From NCBI GenBank assembly GCA_036841525.1, contig DAITVZ010000142.1, positions 1 to 5,738 of the forward strand: a stretch of 5,738 bases of DNA. Direction: 5' to 3'. Under the pieces are notes generated by a model. It was given only the letters and a program-made list of their open reading frames with translations, had not been told where the DNA came from and ran no database searches. Shown here one piece after another: positions 1-4,929 of this stretch. Position 1 is the stretch's first letter. The number at the start of each line of letters is the position of its first letter. Source of the stretch: JAAYEA01 sp012689325 (GTDB taxonomy: Bacteria > Chloroflexota > Anaerolineae > JAAYEA01). Position numbers and translations under genes: made by a program.

Positions 1-630
1 GTCGTATTCCTCGGGATGGCGCCGCTGAAAGTCCTTCACGGCCTCGTCGTCCACCCCCTCCACCAGCAGCGCCAGTGTCACCTCGTGGGTCTGATCGTCG
101 CAGGGGCAGCCCGCGCGGAAAGCCAGGTCGGCATCAGCGGAGGCGTCCACCACCACCTTGGCGCGGATGGCCTCGCGACCGCTCTTGCTCTCCACCAGGA
201 CACCGGCGACGCGGCCGCCCTCCATCAGCGGGGCGCAGGCGAGGGTGTGCATGCGCAGCCGGACGCCCGCCTCCTCCAGCAGCTCCTGGGCCTGCCACTT
301 GAACACCTCGGGATCCACGTCATAGTCGCCCGAGTCGTTCCGGGGCTTGACCGCGCCAAAGGGCTCCAGGCGCCGGCGCAGCTCGGCGGTGATGCCGCGG
401 GCCACGGGGACGTGGCCGTCGCCGACGCCGAGGATGACGATCACATAGGCGCCGGTGATCATCCCGCCGAGGTAGCCGTAGCGCTCCACCAGCATGGTGC
501 GCGCGCCGACGCGGGCGGCGGCCAGGGCGGCGGCGATCCCGGCAGGGCCGCCCCCGGCCACCAGGACATCCACCTCGGCTATGACGGGCGTCTCGCGGGC
601 GGGCTCATGGACCACGTTTGGGCTGGGCAT
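1..630 (-). CDS. FAD-dependent oxidoreductase, N-terminal part (gene runs off the left edge)
   Basis: The frame is open from an ATG at 628-630 to position 1, giving 210 residues with no stop, so the C-terminal part lies outside the window. Residues 20-31 (VDVLVAGGGPAG) form the beta-strand and dinucleotide-binding glycine motif that binds the ADP part of FAD. An acidic residue closes the second strand (LVER, near 47-50), and a YGYLGGM segment (51-57) follows. Near residues 160-170 a VVVDASADADLA stretch matches the second FAD-contacting motif typical of the FAD_oxidored family (Pfam PF12831 type). There is no signal peptide, so the protein is probably cytoplasmic. The start is supported by GGAGG at 636-640, five bases upstream, and by a promoter at 665-693. 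Family members often sit beside sugar-degradation genes in environmental bacteria. The substrate is unknown and a role in the neighbouring sugar pathway is inference. The gene is divergent from the kinase. Confidence 0.88.
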   Translation of the reverse strand, partial: MPSPNVVHEPARETPVIAEVDVLVAGGGPAGIAAALAAARVGARTMLVERYGYLGGMITGAYVIVILGVGDGHVPVARGITAELRRRLEPFGAVKPRNDSGDYDVDPEVFKWQAQELLEEAGVRLRMHTLACAPLMEGGRVAGVLVESKSGREAIRAKVVVDASADADLAFRAGCPCDDQTHEVTLALLVEGVDDEAVKDFQRRHPEEYD

Positions 631-664
631 GGGGGCCTCCTTTGCGCGATGCTGGATGAATCAC

Positions 665-693
665 AGTGTAGCAGGGATGGCGCGGGTTGGCAA
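665..693 (-). promoter_or_regulatory. Sigma70-type promoter for the FAD oxidoreductase
   Basis: Reading the minus strand, TTGCCA (688-693) is followed by exactly 17 bases and then TACACT (665-670). A TG one base upstream of the -10 gives an extended -10 (TGC-TACACT). The match is 5 of 6 to the -35 consensus and 4 of 6 to the -10. Transcription would start near 658, leaving a leader of about 28 nt that carries GGAGG at 636-640 before the ATG at 628-630. A short GGTT-GGC-AACC palindrome (686-696) overlaps the -35 and could be an operator half, but it is too short to rely on. Confidence 0.6.
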
Positions 694-720
694 CCGGCGC
701 CGCGGCGGAGTAGAATGGGA

Positions 721-750
721 CGCAGATTCGCAGGATGAACGCGGATCAGG
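721..750. repeat. Degenerate CGCAGATT/CGCGGAT short direct repeat
   Basis: The stretch contains three imperfect copies of a GCAGATT-like word spaced about 10-11 bases (GCAGATTC, GCAGGATG, GCGGATCA). It resembles low-complexity intergenic repeats seen in many environmental genomes. It lies between the oxidoreductase promoter and the 17-bp array. No function is visible. Confidence 0.3.
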
Positions 751-753
751 GCT

Positions 754-941
754 GAATGCCGAGCGGCATGGAATGCCGAGCGGCACGTGGCACAAGCCTC
801 CGGCTTGTGGCGCAGCGTGGGAATCCCCCCTGGCCCCCCTTGGTAAGGGAGGCAATGCGGCATGGAATGCCGAGCGGCATGGAATGCCGAGCGGCATGGA
901 ATGCCGAGCGGCATAGAATGCCGAGCGGCATAGAATGCCGG
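754..941. repeat. 17-bp palindromic tandem repeat array (GAATGCCGAGCGGCATG)
   Basis: The unit is GAATGCCGAGCGGCATG, and its core ATGCCG-AG-CGGCAT is a 6-bp-stem palindrome with a two-base centre. Copies lie at 754-770, 771-786 (last bases diverged), 854-864 (a copy lacking five central bases), then four uninterrupted copies at 865-881, 882-898, 899-915 and 916-932, and a partial copy from 933. Copies 899-915 and 916-932 end in ATA instead of ATG. The array is interrupted at about 786-853 by two unrelated hairpins. Most copies contain no stop codon in any frame, so long spurious reading frames cross it on both strands. This is not a coding signal, because 17 is not a multiple of three and both strands are equally open. 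Confidence 0.85.
786..853. repeat. Two hairpins interrupting the 17-bp array
   Basis: The first hairpin has an 8-bp perfect stem, CACAAGCC (791-798) with GGCTTGTG (802-809), and a TCC loop. The second pairs CCCCCCTT (834-841) with AAGGGAGG (845-852) around a GGT loop, with one mismatch. Neither is followed by a T-tract, so neither looks like a standard rho-independent terminator. C-rich words of the second kind recur as dispersed repeats in several bacterial groups, which is recollection rather than something shown here. The position inside the 17-bp array suggests a nested insertion. Confidence 0.55.
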
Positions 942-955
942 GCGCGCGATGAACT

Positions 956-990
956 GGCGATCCGCGATACGCGATCTGCGATAGGCGATA
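956..990. repeat. Heptamer array 1, NGCGATN x5, just upstream of the kinase
   Basis: Five consecutive 7-base units follow the pattern N-GCGAT-N (GGCGATC, CGCGATA, CGCGATC, TGCGATA, GGCGATA). The array ends 15 bases before the kinase ATG, so it lies in the leader or promoter region of that gene. Positions 970-993 match 2656-2679 at 21 of 24 bases by eye, so arrays 1 and 3 are related copies in the same orientation. The 7-base period recalls the short tandem heptanucleotide repeats (STRR) of cyanobacteria in form, without evidence of common origin. Confidence 0.75.
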
Positions 991-997
991 TGCAAGT

Positions 998-1003
998 GAG
1001 GAA
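998..1003 (+). promoter_or_regulatory. Ribosome binding site fixing the kinase start
   Basis: GAGGAA lies directly before the ATG at 1006-1008, with unusually short spacing (three bases after GAGGA). An in-frame TGA at 997-999 excludes any earlier start. The phosphate-binding motif begins eight residues after this ATG, so a later start would break the fold. Confidence 0.6.
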
Positions 1004-1005
1004 GC

Positions 1006-2478
1006 ATGGGGAGCGAGCTGCTGCTGGGGCTGGATGTGGGGACGACGCACACGAAGGGGCTGCTGCTGGACGCGGCGAGCGGGGCGGTGGCGGCGCAGAC
1101 CGCCGTGGCCACGCCGAGCGTCGAGCCGCGGCCGGGGTGGCGCGAGTACGACCCGGCGGCGCTGTGGGCCGGGGTGCGCAACTGCATCCGGGCGCTGACG
1201 GGCGGGCTGGGGCCGGGGCAGCGGGTGACCGCGGTGGCGGCGGCGAGCATGGGCGAGGCGGGGACGCTCTACGACCGGGAGGGCGCGCCGCTGGCGCCGA
1301 TCATCGCCTGGCACGACCCGCGGACCATCCCGCAGCGCGATTGGTGGGCGGCCCACGCCGACCCCCGCCGCATCCACGCCATCACCGGCCAGCACCTGGG
1401 GCACATTTTCAGCGCCAACAAGCTGATGTGGCTGCGGGAGAACCGGCCGGAGGCCTATGGCCGCGCGGCGATGTGGCTGGGCATCCAAGACATGGTCACC
1501 TACCGCCTCTGCGGCGCGCGGGCCACCGACTATACCATCGCCTCGCGCACCATGCTGCTGGACCAGGCGGCGGGGGACTGGTCGGAGGAGATGCTGGGGC
1601 TGGCGGGGATACCCCGCGCGCTCTTGCCGGAGTCGCACCCCAGCGGGACGGCGGTGGGGCGGGTCACGCCCGAGGCGGCGCGGGAGACGGGGCTGGCGGC
1701 GGGGATGCCGGTGGCGACGGGCGGGCACGACCACCTCTGCGCGGCGCTGGCCTGCGGCTGCACCCGGCCGGGCGCCGTGCTGGATTCCACCGGCACCGCC
1801 GAGGCGCTGCTGTGGATCGTGGGCGCGTACCGGCCCACGGAGGAACTCTACCGGCTGGGCTATGCCACCTATCGCCACACCGCGCCGGGGACGTGCGTGA
1901 TCCTGGGCGGGCTGGACACCGGCGGCGCCTATCTGGATTGGATGGCGCGGCTGTTGGGGCTGGAGCCGGCGGGCGAGCGGGTGGCGCAGCTCCTGGCGCT
2001 GGCGGAGCGCTCCGAGCCGGGGGCGCGCGGGGTGCGGGCGACGCCCTTCTTGCTGGGCAAGGGGACGCCCCGGCGCGACCCGGCGGCGAGGGCGGCGATC
2101 ATGAGACTCTCGGCGCAGCACGGGCGCGAAGACCTGGCGCGGGCGGCGGTGGAGGCGCTGGCGTGGTGGCTGTGCGACAACCTGGCGGCGCTGGGGGAGC
2201 TGTTGGGCGAGCGCCCGGCGGCGCTGATCGGGACGGGCGGGGTGAACCGCTCGCCGTTCGTCTGCCAGCTCAAGGCCGACGCGACGGGGCTGCCCTTTCG
2301 CGCGCCGCGCGTGGCGGAGGGGGCGGCGCTGGGCGCGGCGATGCTGGCGGGGATCGGCGCGGGGATATTCCGCGACGCGGAGGCGGCCCGGGCGGCGGCG
2401 CGGGTCGGCGAGGAGATGTATCGGCCGGATGCGGGGCGGGGGGAGGCGTATCGCGAATCGCTGATCGCAAATCGCTAA
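1006..2478 (+). CDS. FGGY-family carbohydrate kinase
   Basis: This 490-residue protein has the usual length of the FGGY kinases, which transfer the ATP gamma-phosphate to a sugar or polyol in the cytoplasm. Residues 8-22 (GLDVGTTHTKGLLLD) are the N-terminal phosphate-binding strand-turn with Asp10. GGHDH at 239-243 carries the likely catalytic base Asp242. DSTGTAEAL (260-268) and GTGGVNRSPF (409-418) are the ATP-side motifs, and VAEGAALGAA (436-445) closes the second domain. The GHD context loosely recalls L-fuculokinase-like members, but xylulose, rhamnulose or another sugar is equally possible, so no symbol is given. The gene is divergent from the oxidoreductase and convergent with the hydrolase, so it is probably transcribed alone. 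Its last codons (RESLIANR) and TAA stop lie inside a heptamer repeat array, so the natural C-terminus has apparently been replaced or extended by repeat sequence. Confidence 0.93.
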   Translation: MGSELLLGLDVGTTHTKGLLLDAASGAVAAQTAVATPSVEPRPGWREYDPAALWAGVRNCIRALTGGLGPGQRVTAVAAASMGEAGTLYDREGAPLAPIIAWHDPRTIPQRDWWAAHADPRRIHAITGQHLGHIFSANKLMWLRENRPEAYGRAAMWLGIQDMVTYRLCGARATDYTIASRTMLLDQAAGDWSEEMLGLAGIPRALLPESHPSGTAVGRVTPEAARETGLAAGMPVATGGHDHLCAALACGCTRPGAVLDSTGTAEALLWIVGAYRPTEELYRLGYATYRHTAPGTCVILGGLDTGGAYLDWMARLLGLEPAGERVAQLLALAERSEPGARGVRATPFLLGKGTPRRDPAARAAIMRLSAQHGREDLARAAVEALAWWLCDNLAALGELLGERPAALIGTGGVNRSPFVCQLKADATGLPFRAPRVAEGAALGAAMLAGIGAGIFRDAEAARAAARVGEEMYRPDAGRGEAYRESLIANR

Positions 2479-2497
2479 TCGCGAATCGCAGATCGTC
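2449..2497. repeat. Heptamer array 2, NATCGCN x7, overlapping the kinase 3' end
   Basis: Seven units of seven bases read TATCGCG, AATCGCT, GATCGCA, AATCGCT, AATCGCG, AATCGCA and a diverged GATCGTC. The motif is the reverse complement of the N-GCGAT-N units at 956-990 and 2649-2683, so arrays 1 and 2 flank the kinase in inverted orientation. The kinase stop codon TAA (2476-2478) falls at the junction of units four and five. Confidence 0.8.
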
Positions 2498-2518
2498 GGT
2501 TGCAGCGCGTGTTTCACC

Positions 2519-2533
2519 GCACGCTTGGCGTGC
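2519..2533. repeat. Short hairpin after the kinase
   Basis: GCACGC (2519-2524) pairs perfectly with GCGTGC (2528-2533) around a TTG loop. It sits 40 bases past the kinase stop and next to the REP-like cluster. No T-tract follows, so termination is uncertain. It may be a diverged relative of the downstream REP-like units, because the loop and a following CCGGAAG are similar. Confidence 0.4.
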
Positions 2534-2542
2534 CGGAAGCGG

Positions 2543-2647
2543 CTCGGAGCGGCCGAAGCCGCCACGACATGGGGCGACGGGAGGGCATGTAGTGGCGACC
2601 CGGGTCGCTCCGGAGGGACTCGGAGCGGCTCAAGCCGCCACTACATG
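2543..2647. repeat. REP/BIME-like cluster of three hairpin units in alternating orientation
   Basis: Units A (2543-2571) and B (2619-2647) are direct copies matching at 26 of 29 bases. Unit M (2586-2615) is the same element inverted. Each has a conserved GGAGCG head, a palindrome and a conserved CCAC(T/G)ACATG tail. The palindromes are GCGGC-CGAA-GCCGC (2549-2562), GCGACCCGGGTCGC (2595-2608) and GCGGCT-CA-AGCCGC (2625-2638). Read from the tail side, B and M have GTAG two bases before the stem, and A has GTCG. A GTAG-type tetranucleotide at the foot of a hairpin is the hallmark of REP sequences handled by RAYT (TnpA-REP, Y1) transposases. The cluster lies between two convergent genes, the classic BIME location, where it may also limit read-through or protect 3' ends. 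Confidence 0.75.
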
Positions 2648-2648
2648 C

Positions 2649-2683
2649 TGCGTTTCGCGATTTGCGATAGGCTATACGCGCCT
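2649..2683. repeat. Heptamer array 3, degenerate NGCGATN, at the hydrolase 3' end
   Basis: Five 7-base units read TGCGTTT, CGCGATT, TGCGATA, GGCTATA and CGCGCCT; only the middle ones keep the motif well. Positions 2656-2679 match 970-993 of array 1 at 21 of 24 bases, in the same orientation. The array touches the stop codon of the hydrolase (2682-2684, TAG on the minus strand). Confidence 0.6.
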
Positions 2684-4724
2684 AGGCGACGGCCACCACC
2701 TCGTACTCGCCCAGCTCGGGCAGATCCACGACCAGATCGGGGCCCTCGACGCGGATTGGGCAAGATGATCTGGCCACCAGGGCCTCGGCGGCGCGGTAAC
2801 GGGCCCCGCCGGGGATGCGCAGGGTCAGCCCGGATTGCGGAAAGACGCGCTCGATGGGGCGGGGGATGGGCGCGGCATAGTTGACCAGGTGCACCACCAG
2901 CCGCTCGCCCTGCCGCCGCGCCACCACCTCGATGTTGCCCATCCCGCCGCCAAGCCGCACGTTGGACGGGGCAAAGGCCCCCACGGCGTTGGCCAGCAGG
3001 CGGGTGTACTCGGGCGGGACGTAGGCCAGCGCCATCTCGGCAAAGGTCCCGGCCAAGAGGAGCGACTGCCCCGCGCCGTAGCGGTGCCAGATGAGCGCCG
3101 GGCGCTCGGGCGCGGTGAGGGGCACATAGCGGCCGGACATGGGCGCGAGGAACTGCCCCAGCACCTCGGCGCCGGCGTAGGGCGTCACGTCCAGGGCATA
3201 GCCGGGCGCGGGGTAATAGGGCAGGCTCAGCCCGGCCAGGAGGGGCTGGGCCGCGGCGGAGGGCTGCTCGGCCAGCGTGATATAGTTCCACTCGCGGTAT
3301 TGCACCGCGCCCTGGCCGATGGACGCGCCGAACACGTCGGCCAGCCCCAGGTCGGGGCGGCGCTGGCCCGCGGGGGTATAGAGCGACGCGTCGAAATTGG
3401 CGATCAGCCGCCCGCCGGCCGCCACCCAGGCGCGGATGGCCGCCAGCGACCCATCGGAGAGGCAGGCGCAGGTGGGGAGCAGCAGGCACTCGTAGCGGGC
3501 CAGCGCCTCGGCGGTCAGACCCAGGTCGGTGACCACGTCGAAGGGGATGCCGGAGCGGCAGAGGATGTCGCACCAGCCGTGAAAGGCGTCGGTGAAATTG
3601 CCGGCGAACTGGGCGCCGCCCCCGCCGCTGCCATAGAGGTCGGTAACCTCGCCGCTCTTGCGGTAGGTGCGCTCGGTGTCCAGCGAGTACATCACCGCCA
3701 CCTTGGCCGCGGAGGACGTCCCCTCGTAGGCGGGCTCGTGGTCGGCCAGGAAGCGGAGCGTCTCGCGGGCCGCCTGCGCGCCGGGGGTGGAGAGGAGCCG
3801 GGTGGAGCCGTGCAGGCCGTACCAGATCCCCGCGCCGTTGGCCACGGTGGAGGCGATGCAGAGCCGGGTCTCGGCGGGCGTGTGGGCGTACCAGGACCAG
3901 GACTTTTGGTCGGCGGCCATAAAGATCACGCGGCCCTTGTCCGGCGCGACGGCCTCCAGCACCTTGGCGGCGACGGTGGGCTTCCAGAGGTAGGCGTTCT
4001 TGGGCGGGGCGTAGAACATAAAGCCGCCCTCGGTGCCGACGATGTCGTTATACTGGAGCGCCTCCGGGATGGAGACGTACGAGCCGGTGGGGTGCATGAC
4101 GGGGAGGTTGATGTAGTAGACGCCGTCGGGTTTGAGCGCCTTGAAGCGCGCATAGCCCTCGTTGAGGAGGTCGTCCTTGCTGCGGCGGAAGAAATCCCAG
4201 GTCGGCTCGTCGGGGGTCAGCTCGCGGCCGGTCTCGCGGCGGTAGCGGGCGCGGCAGCTCGGGCAATAGCAGCCGCCCTGGACCACGATGGGCCCATCCA
4301 AAAAGACCCCGTCGATGTCGAACTCGGCGACGCCCTCCAGCGCCTGCAGAAAATAGTCGCGCCAGGGGCTGTTGACGCAGCAGGCGTAATAGGTGTCGTA
4401 GAGCATGGGATAGCTGCCGTCGGGGTGGCGCTGGGCCCAGGACTCGTGGTGATGGGCGATGGAGGGGCCCAGGATGTGGACGTTGAGATAGACGATGATG
4501 CGCAGCCCGGCGGCCTTGGCCTTGCTCACGTAGGCGGCCATGAGGTCGTGGTGGAGCGCGGGGTCGTACAGGGCCGAGTAGGCGTCGGCCATGGGGTGGA
4601 AGAGCTGCTCGGCGTTAAAGCCCATGTCCACCCACTTGTCGACGACGTCGAGGGTGCGGCCGCCCTCGAAATTGCATTGCAGCGCGGCGATGCGCAACGG
4701 TTTCTCGTACCAGGGTTTGGTCAT
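2682..4724 (-). CDS. Putative glycosyl hydrolase with beta-galactosidase trimerisation-like domain
   Basis: The 680-residue protein has three parts. Residues about 10-330 look like a TIM-barrel hydrolase of the 'hypothetical glycosyl hydrolase 6' type (PF14871): FNAEQLF, GLRIIVYLNVH (73-83), FDIDGVFLDGP (135-145, Asp143 a candidate catalytic residue) and GTEGGF (230-235, Glu232 another candidate). Residues about 340-560 resemble the class I glutamine-amidotransferase-like beta-galactosidase trimerisation domain: AKVAVMYS, FDVV, then LLLPTCACLSDGSLAAIRAW and a GGRLIANFD strand. About 590-680 is a C-terminal beta domain. A CYCPSC cysteine cluster (152-157) recurs in this family and may bind a metal. 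There is no signal peptide, so it is probably cytoplasmic, acting on imported oligosaccharides. The ATG at 4722-4724 is preceded by AAAGGAGA (4729-4736). The substrate and the catalytic residues are inferences. It converges on the kinase. Confidence 0.82.
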   Translation of the reverse strand: MTKPWYEKPLRIAALQCNFEGGRTLDVVDKWVDMGFNAEQLFHPMADAYSALYDPALHHDLMAAYVSKAKAAGLRIIVYLNVHILGPSIAHHHESWAQRHPDGSYPMLYDTYYACCVNSPWRDYFLQALEGVAEFDIDGVFLDGPIVVQGGCYCPSCRARYRRETGRELTPDEPTWDFFRRSKDDLLNEGYARFKALKPDGVYYINLPVMHPTGSYVSIPEALQYNDIVGTEGGFMFYAPPKNAYLWKPTVAAKVLEAVAPDKGRVIFMAADQKSWSWYAHTPAETRLCIASTVANGAGIWYGLHGSTRLLSTPGAQAARETLRFLADHEPAYEGTSSAAKVAVMYSLDTERTYRKSGEVTDLYGSGGGGAQFAGNFTDAFHGWCDILCRSGIPFDVVTDLGLTAEALARYECLLLPTCACLSDGSLAAIRAWVAAGGRLIANFDASLYTPAGQRRPDLGLADVFGASIGQGAVQYREWNYITLAEQPSAAAQPLLAGLSLPYYPAPGYALDVTPYAGAEVLGQFLAPMSGRYVPLTAPERPALIWHRYGAGQSLLLAGTFAEMALAYVPPEYTRLLANAVGAFAPSNVRLGGGMGNIEVVARRQGERLVVHLVNYAAPIPRPIERVFPQSGLTLRIPGGARYRAAEALVARSSCPIRVEGPDLVVDLPELGEYEVVAVA

Positions 4725-4770
4725 TTGATCTCCTTTGATTTGGTTGGTGTGAATACGGTGAAACAGGGCG

Positions 4771-4869
4771 TGACCTGACAGGTTCCAGATGGGCGACGCT
4801 TAGAGAGCTGCCTCGCTGCTGAGGCGAGATGCCGCGCCGCGGCGGGCGCGCCAGGAACCTGTCAGGTCA
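4771..4869. repeat. 99-bp element bounded by perfect 16-bp inverted repeats
   Basis: TGACCTGACAGGTTCC (4771-4786) is the exact reverse complement of 4854-4869, with 67 bases between. Each arm is itself an interrupted palindrome, ACCTG-A-CAGGT or its complement. The interior holds a GCCTC/GAGGC hairpin (4810-4825) and a perfect CGCCGCGGCG palindrome (4835-4844). The element starts 46 bases upstream of the hydrolase ATG, so it would be in that gene's leader or promoter region. It is too short to encode a transposase, and no target-site duplication is apparent. It may be a MITE-like or REP-like repeat, or a structured leader. Confidence 0.75.
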
Positions 4870-4898
4870 GTTCAGGAGGCCTCGACGCGAAGCTGTGG

Positions 4899-4929
4899 AT
4901 ATACGCGGCTCGCCTGCGGCCTCTGTCAA
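4899..4929 (-). promoter_or_regulatory. Weak candidate promoter for the hydrolase
   Basis: On the minus strand a perfect TTGACA (4924-4929) overlaps the stop of the methyltransferase gene. It is followed after 19 bases by GTATAT (4899-4904), or after 18 by CGTATA. The -10 is poor and the spacing is long. If used, the transcript would have a leader of about 165-170 nt containing the whole 99-bp inverted-repeat element. No better promoter was seen in 4725-4925. Confidence 0.25.

Noticed and set aside
786..853. Rho-independent terminator
   Set aside because: The hairpins are not followed by a T-tract on either strand.
746..931. Small minus-strand ORF with a repeating peptide
   Set aside because: It is a translation of the 17-bp repeat, which is open in most frames on both strands; there is no ribosome binding site.
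865..932. CRISPR array
   Set aside because: Units are contiguous with a 17-bp period and no unique spacers.
661..2565. Long minus-strand open frame of about 634 codons across the kinase
   Set aside because: It is antisense to a gene with clear FGGY motifs, is rich in Arg/Pro/Ala/Gly as expected from a GC-rich shadow, and has no recognisable domain.
756..2768. Long plus-strand open frame of about 670 codons in another frame over the kinase
   Set aside because: It begins in the stop-free 17-bp array and is otherwise low-complexity Gly/Ala/Arg, so it is an out-of-frame shadow.
2835..4778. Plus-strand open frame of about 647 codons antisense to the hydrolase
   Set aside because: The minus-strand protein has family motifs, a good Shine-Dalgarno and normal composition; the antisense product is Gly/Val/His-rich with none.
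4771..4869. Complete insertion sequence
   Set aside because: Only 67 bp lie between the inverted repeats, with no transposase frame and no visible target duplication.
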